Below, piece after piece: positions 1-7,809 of a DNA stretch of 14,133 bases. The notes beneath the pieces are model-generated. The model worked only from the letters and a program-made list of their open reading frames with translations, was not told where the DNA came from and did not search any database. The DNA comes from JBDTNK01 sp039933775. GTDB taxonomy: Bacteria; Chloroflexota; Limnocylindria; QHBO01. The translations under genes and the position numbers were made by a program. Each line of letters starts with the position of its first letter. Position 1 is the first letter of the stretch. Where the stretch lies: the NCBI GenBank assembly GCA_039933775.1, contig JBDTNK010000051.1, positions 1 to 14,133 on the forward strand, in the 5' to 3' direction.

Positions 1-232
1 GCGGCCCGATCTGCACCCGCTCGGTGATCGCGGCGATCGCCGCGAGCTGGCTCCACGCCTCCCACGGTCCGACCGGCTGGTCGCCGCGATCGCGGTACAG
101 CAGGTGATCGCCGACCCAGATCGAGTCGAGCCCGATGGCCTCCGCCGTGCGCACCATCTCCGCCATCTCGGGCCAGCGCACGACGCGCTCCACCTCGGGC
201 AGCTGGACCCCGATCTTCAATCGTGCTGGCAT
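1..232 (-). CDS. LLM-class flavin-dependent oxidoreductase, N-terminal fragment
   Basis: Reading the minus strand from the ATG at 230-232 gives about 77 residues starting MPARLKIGVQLPEVERVVRW, and the gene runs off the left edge. The opening beta strand 'KIGVQLP', the following 'AEAIGLDSIWVGDHLLY' and 'AAIAAITERVQIG' are the usual first strands and helices of luciferase-like (bacterial luciferase / F420-dependent) monooxygenases, in which a TIM barrel binds reduced FMN or F420. Substrate and cofactor cannot be told from this fragment. The start has no Shine-Dalgarno sequence. A CACAAT hexamer (minus strand, 244-239) lies 6 nt upstream, which suits a leaderless transcript. It is divergent from the MFS exporter and shares its promoter region. 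I am confident of the family, not of the specific enzyme. Confidence 0.8.
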   Translation of the reverse strand, partial: MPARLKIGVQLPEVERVVRWPEMAEMVRTAEAIGLDSIWVGDHLLYRDRGDQPVGPWEAWSQLAAIAAITERVQIGP

Positions 233-236
233 GGCC

Positions 237-274
237 CGATTGTGTCGTCTTCAGTCGATCCGTGCCTACAATCG
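237..274. promoter_or_regulatory. Symmetric divergent promoter for two leaderless genes
   Basis: Inverted arms CGATTGT (237-243) and ACAATCG (268-274) are separated by 24 nt. The right arm contains TACAAT (267-272), 6 nt before the ATG at 279. The left arm contains CACAAT on the minus strand (244-239), 6 nt before the minus-strand ATG at 232. Both hexamers fit the -10 pattern of leaderless promoters, and neither gene has a Shine-Dalgarno sequence. Clear -35 boxes are not visible. The arms could also bind a dimeric regulator. Confidence 0.6.
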
Positions 275-278
275 AGAC

Positions 279-1781
279 ATGGCCCCACCGGACGAGCGCG
301 GAATGACGCGCGAGCAGCTGCTGGTGACCGCCGGCGTCATGGCCGGGATCGCGGTGGCCGCCCTGGACTCCACCGTCGTGGGCACGGCGATGCCCACCAT
401 CATCGGACAGCTGGGAGGGATCGACCAGTACGGCTGGGTCTTCGCCGCCTACCTCCTGACCGCCACGACCACCGTGCCCGTCTTTTCCACCCTGGCCGAT
501 GTCCATGGTCGCAAACCGATCTTCATGATCGGGCTGGTGCTCTTCGTCGGCGGGTCGATGCTGTGTGGCGTCGCCGGATCGATGTTGCAGCTGATCATCT
601 TCCGTGCCATCCAGGGCCTGGGTGCGGGCGCCGTCACGCCCATCGCCTTCACGATCGTCGGCGACATCTTTCCGCCACGGCAGCGCGCGCGAATGCAGGG
701 CTTCTTCAGCAGCGTGTGGGGCGTGTCGGCCATCATCGGTCCTGCGCTGGGAGGGCTCATCACCGGGACGGTCGGCTGGCGCTGGAACTTCTACATCAAC
801 GTGCCAGTCGGGCTCGCCGCGGCCCTGCTCATCGGGCTGTCGCTGCATGAGCAGGTCGAGCGCCGGGCGCACCGGCTGGATTGGATCGGAACGCTGACCC
901 TGACCGGTGGCGTGGCGCTGCTGCTCTTCGGCGTGACCGAGGGCAGCAGGATCGGCTTCGGGACGCCGGCGGTCATCGGGCTACTCGTCGCCGCGATCGT
1001 GCTGCTGCTCGCCTTCGCGCGCAACGAGGCGACCGCCGACGAGCCGCTCATCGACATCGGCCTGCTTCGACGGCCGATCATCGGTGCCGGCCTGGCGATC
1101 ACCATCCTTGCCGGCGTCATCATGTTCGGGCTGACCGCTTACCTGCCGCCGATCATCCAGGGGGTGCACGGCGGATCGCCGCTCGAGGCCGGGCTCGGGG
1201 TGGGCGCCATGTCGATCGGATGGCCGATTGGCTCGATCATCGCGGGCCGCGCGATGCTGCGCTTCGGCTCGCGTCCGGTGGTGCTGGCCGGGACCGGGCT
1301 GCTCGTCATCGGGACCGCGCTGCTCACCCAGGCGGCGCCGATCGAGGCACTCTGGTACGCCGCGCTTGGCGCGGCCGTGACCGGCCTCGGCATGGGGCTG
1401 ACCACGACGCCGCTCCTCGTCTCGATCCAGACCGTGGTGTCATGGGCGCAACGCGGCCAGGCGACGGGGCTCGTGCAGTTCAGTCGCACGATCGGCGGTG
1501 CCGTGGGGACGGGGCTGATGGGCGCGATCCTCGCTTCGGCAGTCGGCCCGCAGGCGAGCGCGATCCTCGATCCCGTACGGCGTGGATCGGTGCCGGCCGC
1601 CGAGCTGGCGAGCATCAGCGATGCGCTGGCCGGGGGCCTGGGCCTCATCTTCCTGATTCTCCTGGTGACCGCGGTCGCTGCGTTCCTGCTCGCGGTGCGG
1701 ACCATGCCGGCAGTCCATGTAGACGATGCCGTCGCTGAGTCGCCATCGCCGCCGCGGGTACCGGATGCATCGGTCTCATAA
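279..1781 (+). CDS. MFS exporter, DHA2 (EmrB/QacA) family
   Basis: A 500-residue inner-membrane drug or metabolite:H+ antiporter of the 14-TM DHA2 family. TM1 carries the family motif 'LDSTVVGTAMPTI' (about residues 29-41, with the TM1 aspartate D30). The loop 2-3 motif A appears as 'LADVHGRKP' (about 72-80), 'RAIQGLGAGA' follows in TM4, and antiporter motif C is 'GVSAIIGPALGGLI' (about 148-162), followed by 'GWRWNFYINVPVG'. The C-terminal tail is short and hydrophilic. I chose the ATG at 279 because TACAAT lies 6 nt upstream and the family's N-terminal helix begins about 15 residues later. An in-frame ATG at 135 would overlap the divergent gene and adds an atypical leader; an ATG at 303 is also possible. 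Substrate is unknown. No adjacent TetR or MarR regulator is present, but the shared promoter has an inverted repeat. Confidence 0.92.
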   Translation: MAPPDERGMTREQLLVTAGVMAGIAVAALDSTVVGTAMPTIIGQLGGIDQYGWVFAAYLLTATTTVPVFSTLADVHGRKPIFMIGLVLFVGGSMLCGVAGSMLQLIIFRAIQGLGAGAVTPIAFTIVGDIFPPRQRARMQGFFSSVWGVSAIIGPALGGLITGTVGWRWNFYINVPVGLAAALLIGLSLHEQVERRAHRLDWIGTLTLTGGVALLLFGVTEGSRIGFGTPAVIGLLVAAIVLLLAFARNEATADEPLIDIGLLRRPIIGAGLAITILAGVIMFGLTAYLPPIIQGVHGGSPLEAGLGVGAMSIGWPIGSIIAGRAMLRFGSRPVVLAGTGLLVIGTALLTQAAPIEALWYAALGAAVTGLGMGLTTTPLLVSIQTVVSWAQRGQATGLVQFSRTIGGAVGTGLMGAILASAVGPQASAILDPVRRGSVPAAELASISDALAGGLGLIFLILLVTAVAAFLLAVRTMPAVHVDDAVAESPSPPRVPDASVS

Positions 1782-2291
1782 GTGGCGCCGCGCCCCAGGT
1801 AGCGCCCGCAGTCCGTCACCCATGCATGCCGCGACTCGTATCAAGACTCCTGCACCAGTTTTTCACGAGACTGCGGGTCGTCATCGGCTGGCTGAGCACG
1901 ACCACGGGCATGTCCGGTGCGCCAGACGCGCCTGATGGACCGATAAGCTCGTCCAAGAATCGTCGCACGACTACCTGACAGACTCCGAGGCCACTGCTGG
2001 CGTTACCAGTCCCCGGGTGCATACCGCTGCACGAGCATTGCTTCCGTGTCGGATGGAACGTGGCGGTAGTTGATCAATTGCACGCCTGGCGACCGTTAGC
2101 GGAGACATTTCCCGCCCTGTTGCCCAAATGCTTCGTCCGCGCGGTCATTTGATCGGATATCGACCGTGTTCGGACCGATGACGACGCCAGGACCGTCGCC
2201 AACGACCGTGGGCTGTGCATGTGATAGGAAAATGGCGCAGCGCACGGAACCGCCGCGCCCAACCGGCCGCCGCGCGGGACGCAAGGCAGAC
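1782..2291. other. Intergenic region of about 510 bp, no recognised gene
   Basis: The space lies between the 3' ends of the MFS gene (plus) and kgd (minus), so it is a convergent gap. It looks less GC-rich than its flanks, with several A/T runs and the palindrome TTGATCAA near 2072. Short open frames exist on both strands (for example minus 2022-1816), but none has a Shine-Dalgarno site, a recognisable domain or consistent GC-rich third positions. I see no tRNA, CRISPR array or transposase remnant. It may hold terminators and decayed sequence. Confidence 0.5.
2253..2277 (-). terminator. Possible weak terminator hairpin after kgd
   Basis: CCGCGC (2253-2258) and GCGCGG (2272-2277) form a 6-bp stem with a 13-nt loop, 15 nt beyond the kgd stop. 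In the direction of kgd transcription it is followed about 20 nt later by ATTTTCC. The T run is neither immediate nor long, so this is only a candidate. Confidence 0.25.
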
Positions 2292-5200
2292 CTACGCGCC
2301 GAGCGCCTCGCGAACGATCCGGGCCTGCTCCACGGCATGCGCGCCGGGATAGCCCTCCGCGGGCCGCGAGCGCTCGGGACGTGAGTAGTCGCCCAGCGGG
2401 ATCTTGTAGGGGACGAGGTGCCGGATCTTGGGCAGCACGAACTTACGCGCGCCCATGTTGCGCGGCTCTTCCTGGACCCAGGTCAGCTTCTCGATGCCGG
2501 GGTAGCGCGCCAGGACGGCCTGCAGCTCATCGGTCGGGAACGGGTAGAGGCGCTCGAGGCGCACGACCGCGACGTGCGAGGCCGCGGCGTACGCCTCGGC
2601 GCTGACGATGTCGTAGTAGACCTTGCCGGAGCAGACGATGGTGCGCCGCACATCCGCCGCGGCTGCGTCATCGGTAGCGAAGCGGGGGTCGTCCAGGACC
2701 GAGCGGAAGGCACCATCGGTCAGTTCGGAGAGGGAAGCATGCGCCGCCGGCAGGCGCAGCAGTGACTTCGGCGTCATGACCACCAAAGGCCGGAGGTCCG
2801 AGTGCAGCGCCTGGCGCCGCAGGAGGTGGAAATACTGTGCCGGGGTGGTCGGGTATACGACGCGGATGTTGCCCTCCGCACCCAGGGCCAGGAAGCGCTC
2901 CAGGCGGGCCGATGAGTGCTCCGGCCCGGAGCCCTCGTAGCCGTGCGGCAGGAGCAGCGTCAGCCGCGAGGTCTGGCGCCACTTGGCCAGCCCGGCGATG
3001 AGGAACTGGTCGATGATGATCTCCGCCCCGTTGGCAAAGTCGCCGTACTGCGCCTCCCACAGCACGAGCGCCTCGGGCGCCTGGACCGCGTAGCCATACT
3101 CGAAGCCCATGCAGGCGTACTCGCTGAGCGGCGAGTTATGCAGCTCGACGCTCGCCTTGGCCCCGTCGAGGTGCGCGATCGGGGCGTACCCCGCGCCCGT
3201 GTGTACATCGAAGAGGACCTGGTGGCGCTGGCTGAACGTGCCGCGCAGCGTGTCCTGGCCGGTGAGCCTGATTGGCACGCCCTCGCCCGTGAGGAGCGAT
3301 GCCCACGCCAGTGACTCGGCGTGCGCCCACTCGATCTTCGGCTCGCCGTCGAGCGCGTCGCGCCTGCGGGCGAGCTGCTTCTCGAGCTTCGGGTTGATGG
3401 TGAAGTCATCCGGCCAGCGGTAGAGCTGCTCGTTCAGGTTGTGCAGCACCTCCGCGGCGACCGCGGTCACCGGCTCGGCCGACTCCTCGCGCGGCAGCGA
3501 CTCGTGGCCGCGATCCGCGACCTCCGCGGTCTCGCGTCCCTTGCGCAGTGCCGTCTGCCGCTTCGAGAGGTCGCGGTTGGCGCGCTTCACCTCGTCGGCC
3601 GCGGCCGCCTCCTCCACGACGCCGGCCGCGACCAGGCTGGCCAGGTACACCTCGCGCACGCTCGCGTGGCTGTGGATCGCCTCGTACATCTGCGGCTGGG
3701 TGTACGACGGCTCGTCGCCCTCGTTGTGCCCGTAGCGTCGGTACCCGACCAGGTCGATCACCATGTCGGCATCGAAGCGCTGGCGGTACAGCATCGCCAG
3801 GCGTGCGGCCGCCAGGCACGCCTCGGGGTCATCGGCGTTGACGTGCACGATCGGCAGGTCGAAACCCTTGGCCAGATCGCTCGAGTACGTCGTCGAGCGC
3901 GCCTCTCCAGCTCCGGTCGTGAAGCCCACCTGGTTGTTGGCGATGAGGTGCACCGTGCCGCCATTCGCGTACCCGGGCAGCCGCGCCAAATTGAACGTCT
4001 CCGCCACGACGCCCTGGGCCGCGAAGGATGCGTCGCCATGGATCAGGACCGGCAGCACGGTTCGAGTGTTGATCTTCGCCAGGGGGCCGGTGCGATCGGT
4101 CTGCAGGGCGCGGGCGCGCCCCTCGACGACCGGGTTGACGGCCTCGAGGTGCGAGGGGTTCGGGCTGAGCGTGACCCGCACCTCGCCGTGCTTCGTGGCG
4201 TACGTGCCATCTGCGCCCAGGTGGTACTTCACGTCGTCCATCCCGCCGTGCGCCACGGTCTCGGACGCGTCCGCGCGGCCGGCCTCGAACTCGGCCAGGA
4301 TGCGCTCGTATTCCATGCCGACGATGTGCGCCAGCACGTTGAGGCGGCCGCGGTGCGCCATGCCGATCACGGCCCGGTGAGCGCCATCGGCCGCCGCCAT
4401 CTCCAGGATCAGGTCGAGCATCGGAACCATGCTGTCGAGACCCTCGATGCTGAACCGCTTCTGGCCCAAATAGGCCTTGTGCAGGAAGCGCTCGAGCGTC
4501 TCGACCGCGGTCAGCCGGGTCAGGAGGGCGCGCTGCGCATCCGCGTCGAGCGGCTGGCGATGCTGGCCCGACTCGATCACCTTGCGCAGCCAGGCGCGCT
4601 CCTCGTGGTTGGCGAGATGCTCGACCTCGTAGGCGATGGTGCCCGAGTAGATCTCCTGCAGCCGCGGCAGCACGTCGGCCAGGGTGGCGCCATCGACGTG
4701 CACATTGAGCACGTCGGCCGGGATGCGTGTCATGGATTGCGTGTCGAGCCCATGCGTCTCGGGCTTCAGCGCCGGATCACCCCGCGGCGGTGACCCCAGC
4801 GGATCGAGTTGCGCCCCCAGGTGGCCGTAGATGCGGTACGCATCCACGAGCTGCATCGCCCCCGCGACGAGCTTCATGTCGCCTGACTGGACCGATGCCG
4901 CCTGCGGCGGAGCCTCCGTCTGGACCGATGGCGCCTTCGCCTCCGGCGCCTTCGCCGCCGGCGCGGCGCCTGCCTTCGCGCCCATGGCCACGAAGAGGTC
5001 CTCGTAGAAACCGTCCTCGCCGTTCAGCAGGGCGTCGATGCTTCGCAGGAACATCCCCGATTCGGCGCCCTGGATGATGCGATGGTCGTAGGTGCTGCTG
5101 ATCGTCATCAGGCGCTGGTCGGCGATGCCGCGGATCGTGCCGGTGGCGACGATCGTGCCCTGGTTCGGCATGAGCCGCGGGACCGATTGCGTCGTCCCAA

Positions 5201-5948
5201 GCGTGCCGGGGTTCGTCAGCGTGATCGTCGCGCCGCTGTAGTCGTCGGGCGCCAGCTTGTTCGTGCGTGCGCGCGCGACGACATCCTCGTAGCGCTCGTG
5301 GAACTGCGCGAAGTCCATGTCGTCGGCGCCCTTGATGACCGGCACGACCAGGAAGCGGGAGCCATCGGGCCGTTCGACATCCACCGCCAGGCCCAGGTTG
5401 ATCTTCGCGGGCTGCAGCCGGTACGCCTGTCCATTGCGCTCGATGTAGGCGTGGCTCATCGAGCGCTGCTCGGCGGCGGCCTGCACGATCGCCCAACCGA
5501 TGACGTGGGTGAAGCTCGCCTTCTTCGGGGCGATCTGGCCGTTCAGCTCGCGGCGTCGCGCCTCGAGCAGCGCAACATCGACGTCGCGGAAGCTCGTGGC
5601 GGTCGGCACGCCCAGTGAGGCAACCATGTTCTGCGCGAGTCGCGCGGCGGGGCCCTTGATCGGGGTCGCGCCCTCGGGCACGTCCTGCGTCTGTGCCGGT
5701 GCCTGTGCGGGCGCCGGGTTGCTGCCGTTGCCGGCGGCAGCCGCTGGCGGCGTAGGCACGCTCGCGGGCGGCGCGGGCTTCGCCGGTTCGAATCCGCCGG
5801 CACCGCTCTCGAACAGCGTGCGCCATTCGGGGTCGACCGATGCCGGCTCGCGCTGGTACTGCTCGTACAGCTCGGCAACGTAGCCCGCGTTCACGCTGTC
5901 GAGCGCGCGCGTGATGCGGGAGGCTTTGTCGGGCTCATGGGGTGGCAT
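2292..5948 (-). CDS. kgd: Multifunctional 2-oxoglutarate dehydrogenase E1 / succinyltransferase E2 (Kgd/OdhA type)
   Basis: A 1218-residue fusion of the E2 acyltransferase core and thiamine-diphosphate E1 of 2-oxoglutarate dehydrogenase, close in length to mycobacterial Kgd (about 1231). It converts 2-oxoglutarate to succinyl-CoA in the TCA cycle with lipoylated E2 and E3 partners encoded elsewhere. Order: short E1 N-terminal segment ('AELYEQYQREP', about 25-45); Ala/Pro linker; E2 catalytic domain (about 90-330) with 'TYDHRIIQG' around H289; a second Ala/Pro/Lys linker (about 345-375); then E1, with 'MAHRGRLNVLAHIVG' at about 530 and the ThDP-binding 'GDASFAAQGV...NNQVGF' at about 637-675. 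No lipoyl domain is present, as is normal for this fusion. I chose the ATG at 5946-5948 because 'MPPHEPDKASRITRAL' precedes the conserved helix; the open frame continues upstream to 6329, but that part is low-complexity and antisense to the neighbour. No Shine-Dalgarno site is seen. Regulation by FHA proteins (OdhI/GarA) is known for actinobacterial homologues, but no such gene is nearby. Confidence 0.97.
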   Translation of the reverse strand: MPPHEPDKASRITRALDSVNAGYVAELYEQYQREPASVDPEWRTLFESGAGGFEPAKPAPPASVPTPPAAAAGNGSNPAPAQAPAQTQDVPEGATPIKGPAARLAQNMVASLGVPTATSFRDVDVALLEARRRELNGQIAPKKASFTHVIGWAIVQAAAEQRSMSHAYIERNGQAYRLQPAKINLGLAVDVERPDGSRFLVVPVIKGADDMDFAQFHERYEDVVARARTNKLAPDDYSGATITLTNPGTLGTTQSVPRLMPNQGTIVATGTIRGIADQRLMTISSTYDHRIIQGAESGMFLRSIDALLNGEDGFYEDLFVAMGAKAGAAPAAKAPEAKAPSVQTEAPPQAASVQSGDMKLVAGAMQLVDAYRIYGHLGAQLDPLGSPPRGDPALKPETHGLDTQSMTRIPADVLNVHVDGATLADVLPRLQEIYSGTIAYEVEHLANHEERAWLRKVIESGQHRQPLDADAQRALLTRLTAVETLERFLHKAYLGQKRFSIEGLDSMVPMLDLILEMAAADGAHRAVIGMAHRGRLNVLAHIVGMEYERILAEFEAGRADASETVAHGGMDDVKYHLGADGTYATKHGEVRVTLSPNPSHLEAVNPVVEGRARALQTDRTGPLAKINTRTVLPVLIHGDASFAAQGVVAETFNLARLPGYANGGTVHLIANNQVGFTTGAGEARSTTYSSDLAKGFDLPIVHVNADDPEACLAAARLAMLYRQRFDADMVIDLVGYRRYGHNEGDEPSYTQPQMYEAIHSHASVREVYLASLVAAGVVEEAAAADEVKRANRDLSKRQTALRKGRETAEVADRGHESLPREESAEPVTAVAAEVLHNLNEQLYRWPDDFTINPKLEKQLARRRDALDGEPKIEWAHAESLAWASLLTGEGVPIRLTGQDTLRGTFSQRHQVLFDVHTGAGYAPIAHLDGAKASVELHNSPLSEYACMGFEYGYAVQAPEALVLWEAQYGDFANGAEIIIDQFLIAGLAKWRQTSRLTLLLPHGYEGSGPEHSSARLERFLALGAEGNIRVVYPTTPAQYFHLLRRQALHSDLRPLVVMTPKSLLRLPAAHASLSELTDGAFRSVLDDPRFATDDAAAADVRRTIVCSGKVYYDIVSAEAYAAASHVAVVRLERLYPFPTDELQAVLARYPGIEKLTWVQEEPRNMGARKFVLPKIRHLVPYKIPLGDYSRPERSRPAEGYPGAHAVEQARIVREALGA

Positions 5949-5957
5949 GTCCCGACA

Positions 5958-5963
5958 AGGATA
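5958..5963 (-). promoter_or_regulatory. kgd: Candidate -10 box for kgd
   Basis: On the minus strand TATCCT lies 9 nt before the kgd ATG, which would leave a leader of only a few bases. No Shine-Dalgarno sequence separates it from the start. No convincing -35 box is visible, so confidence is low. Confidence 0.35.
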
Positions 5964-6035
5964 CGCGGGAGTGCCGTTGGCGGTCCGACGCGAGGCGGCC
6001 GATACTTGGCGCGACATCTCGTCCGGTTCAGATCC

Positions 6036-6791
6036 TTGACCCTGCTTGTCGCCGCCATTCCTGCGTTCATCGGCGCACTCGTCGAGTTCGTCGAGGCCTA
6101 CACCATCGTCGTCGCCATCGGCCTGACGCGGGGCTGGCGCGCGCCGCTCCTGGGTGCCGGCGCCGCGGTGCTGACGCTCGGCGCACTCGTGGCGATCTTC
6201 GGGGTCACGCTCGTGACGGTCCTTGACGAGCACCTCTTCGCGCTCGTGGTCGGCACGCTGCTGCTGCTCTTCGGCCTCAAGTGGATTCGCAAGTCGATCC
6301 TGCGCTACGCCGGCATCGTTGCGCTGCACGACGAGGAGCTCATCTTCCAGCGCGAGGTCGCCGAGCTACGCGCCCAGGGACGTTCGCCGGATCGGTTCGA
6401 CTGGATCGGTTTCCTCGCCAGCTACAAGGCGATGCTGCTCGAGGGCCTGGAGGTGGCGTTCATCGTCATCGCCCTCGGCGCAGCCGGCACGCAGCAACTG
6501 ATCGCCTCGACCATCGGTGCCGGGGCTGCGTTCGTGGTGGTGGGGGTCATCGGTTCATTCGTCCGTGCTCCCTTGAGCCGCGTGCCGGAGAACACGCTGA
6601 AGTTCTTCGTGGGGGCGATGCTCTGCAGCTTCGGGGTCTTCTGGTCCGCGGAGGGTTTCGGGGTCGAGTGGCCGGGCGGCTCGCTCGCGCTGGTGGCGCT
6701 GTTCGGTGGCTTCCTGCTCGTCTCGTGGCTCGCGGTCCGGCTGCTCGGGCGCCTCGTTCCCGGCGGCCGCGTGGTCTCGAGGGCAGTCTGA
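6036..6791 (+). CDS. COG4280-like multi-TM membrane protein
   Basis: About 251 residues with six to seven hydrophobic segments. Two similar halves each carry a membrane-embedded acidic pair: 'LVEFVEAYTIVVA' (E17, E20) and 'LLEGLEVAFIVIA' (E136, E139). Between them is a charged loop containing 'HDEELIFQREVAELR', followed by 'SRVPENTLKFFVGAMLCSFG'. This matches my memory of the uncharacterised COG4280 membrane family; the E-x-x-E helices recall FTR1 iron permeases and the GDT1/TMEM165 cation family, so cation transport is a reasonable guess but not shown. The start is uncertain. The open frame extends to an ATG at 5937 that overlaps the kgd start, but its first 33 residues look non-conserved; TTG codons at 6006 and 6036 give better N-termini, and I used 6036. 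It is head to head with kgd, and its stop overlaps the next start (TGATG). Confidence 0.75.
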   Translation: MTLLVAAIPAFIGALVEFVEAYTIVVAIGLTRGWRAPLLGAGAAVLTLGALVAIFGVTLVTVLDEHLFALVVGTLLLLFGLKWIRKSILRYAGIVALHDEELIFQREVAELRAQGRSPDRFDWIGFLASYKAMLLEGLEVAFIVIALGAAGTQQLIASTIGAGAAFVVVGVIGSFVRAPLSRVPENTLKFFVGAMLCSFGVFWSAEGFGVEWPGGSLALVALFGGFLLVSWLAVRLLGRLVPGGRVVSRAV

Positions 6792-7048
6792 TGGATCGCA
6801 GGGCGGGGCTCGTGAGCTTGGGCCGCGCGATCGTCGAGAACGTCGTCGGGCTGGTCGTCGACGATGGGCTGATCGTGCTCGGCGCGCTCGCGGCTTTGGC
6901 CATCACGGGGCTGCTGGCGGCCTTCGCGCCGGCGATTCCACACGAGCTGCTCGGGCTGTTGCTCTTTGTGCTCGTCGCTGCGTCGCTGATGGCATTGCCG
7001 CTCCGCGCCGCGCACGCGGCTCAGCGGGACTCGGTCGGGGAGGGGTGA
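6791..7048 (+). CDS. Small two-TM membrane protein coupled to the COG4280-like gene
   Basis: 85 residues beginning MDRRAGLVSLGRAIVENVVG. There are two hydrophobic helices, 'GLIVLGALAALAITGLLAAF' (about 26-45) and 'LLGLLLFVLVAASLMALPL' (about 53-71), and short polar ends. The ATG shares its A with the upstream TGA (TGATG at 6789-6793), and GAGGG at 6779-6783 stands 7 nt before it, so translation is probably coupled. I recognise no family. Position suggests an accessory subunit or stabiliser of the upstream membrane protein, which is inference from coupling only. Confidence 0.65.
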   Translation: MDRRAGLVSLGRAIVENVVGLVVDDGLIVLGALAALAITGLLAAFAPAIPHELLGLLLFVLVAASLMALPLRAAHAAQRDSVGEG

Positions 7049-7067
7049 GCCTCCTTGGTTGCGCGGT

Positions 7068-7194
7068 GCCAGCCGAACTGGCCAACCGACGGAGGAAGCT
7101 TCGAAACCCGTCCTTCCTCCGACGTGGCGCCAGCGTGCCTGGCAAACCGACTGAGGAGTGGACGTTCCTTCGCCAGCCGGCCAGCCAGACTGGC
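7068..7194. repeat. Three copies of palindrome GCCAG-N5-CTGGC in a convergent gap
   Basis: Copies lie at 7068-7082 (N5 ccgaa), 7129-7143 (cgtgc) and 7180-7194 (ccaga). The first two belong to a longer direct repeat spaced 61 bp: 7068-7097 and 7129-7158 match at 23 of 30 positions, including AACCGAC and GAGGA. The gap lies between two converging genes (stops at 7048 and 7228). The repeats could form RNA hairpins that end transcription from both sides or serve as protein-binding sites. Confidence 0.7.
7090..7121. terminator. Possible bidirectional terminator hairpin
   Basis: CGGAGGAAG (7090-7098) pairs with CTTCCTCCG (7113-7121), giving a perfect 9-bp stem with a 14-nt loop midway between two converging genes. 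No T run follows on either strand, so it is not a classical intrinsic terminator. Its position supports a role at transcript ends. Confidence 0.4.
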
Positions 7195-7227
7195 ATGCGG
7201 GCTTCCCCACGCGAAAGCGTCCCGGAA

Positions 7228-7809
7228 TCAGGGCTCGGAGTCGAACGGCGTCTTGCGCCCGGTCAGCGACCAGACGAGGACGCCCACCCCGAGCAGGATG
7301 AGCAATCCGGGGAGCGCCCAGTCCGGGAGCGGGAAGCGGTCGCCGCTGAGCCCGATGATGCCCTCGAAAAAGATGAACCCCGCGATGAAGAGTCCGAGGC
7401 CGCTGAGCAGTGGCCACCAGCCGGCGCGAACGACATCGGTCTGGCGATGGAGGGTGCCGTGCAGGACCATCCCGAGCCCGGAGCCGAAGGGGCCGGGAAG
7501 CGCCCAGGCGTAGGCCCAGCTCTCCCAGTGGCCGGTTGCGTTCTGGTAGAAGAGCAGCAGGCCGACGATGGTGACGATCGTGCCGGCGATGGTGAGGCCC
7601 AGGCCGCCGGCCGAGGCCAGCCCCGCCACCAGCAGCGCGACGCCGGGGATGAGGATGAAGAGCGGCCAGCCGACCGCGCCAAGATCGATATCCATCAGCT
7701 GAGCGGCCAGCAGCAGGCCACCGCCCATGACCAGCAGCAGCCCCAGCCCGGCGACCGATGGCTCGGGCCGGCGCGATCGTTCGCCCGTCACGCGCTGTTC
7801 ATCGGTCAT
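7228..7809 (-). CDS. Multi-TM membrane protein of unknown function
   Basis: 193 residues. After a polar N-terminus ('TDEQRVTGERSRRPEPS') come about six hydrophobic segments, in two similar blocks: 'AGLGLLLVMGGGLLLAA', 'WPLFILIPGVALLVAGLA', 'GLTIAGTIVTIVGLLLFY', then 'WWPLLSGLGLFIAGFIFF' and 'WALPGLLILLGVGVLVWSL'. The recurring W-P-L(L/F) before a helix resembles LiaF/DUF5668-type membrane domains, but I cannot assign a function. The ATG at 7807-7809 is preferred over the adjoining TTG at 7810-7812. It overlaps the end of the upstream SRPBCC gene by 11 nt, so it is probably translated by coupling as the last gene of the dehydratase operon. Confidence 0.8.
   Translation of the reverse strand: MTDEQRVTGERSRRPEPSVAGLGLLLVMGGGLLLAAQLMDIDLGAVGWPLFILIPGVALLVAGLASAGGLGLTIAGTIVTIVGLLLFYQNATGHWESWAYAWALPGPFGSGLGMVLHGTLHRQTDVVRAGWWPLLSGLGLFIAGFIFFEGIIGLSGDRFPLPDWALPGLLILLGVGVLVWSLTGRKTPFDSEP

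Noticed and set aside
135..278. Upstream start of the MFS gene at 135
   Set aside because: It overlaps the divergent oxidoreductase start and adds a 48-residue leader not expected for DHA2 exporters. The TACAAT box favours 279.
1816..2022. 68-codon minus-strand open frame in the 510-bp gap
   Set aside because: No Shine-Dalgarno site, no recognisable motif and mixed third-position composition. Probably chance.
3321..4793. 490-codon open frame on the plus strand inside kgd
   Set aside because: It is a shadow of GC-rich codons in kgd. The translation shows no domain and is dominated by Arg, Leu, Val and Gly runs.
5949..6329. In-frame upstream extension of kgd on the minus strand
   Set aside because: The extra 127 residues are low-complexity, Glu/Arg/Asp-rich and antisense to the COG4280-like gene. 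The known family N-terminus begins at 'MPPHEPDKASRITRAL'.
7068..7194. CRISPR array
   Set aside because: Only three short palindromes with unequal spacing (61 and 51 bp) and no cas genes.
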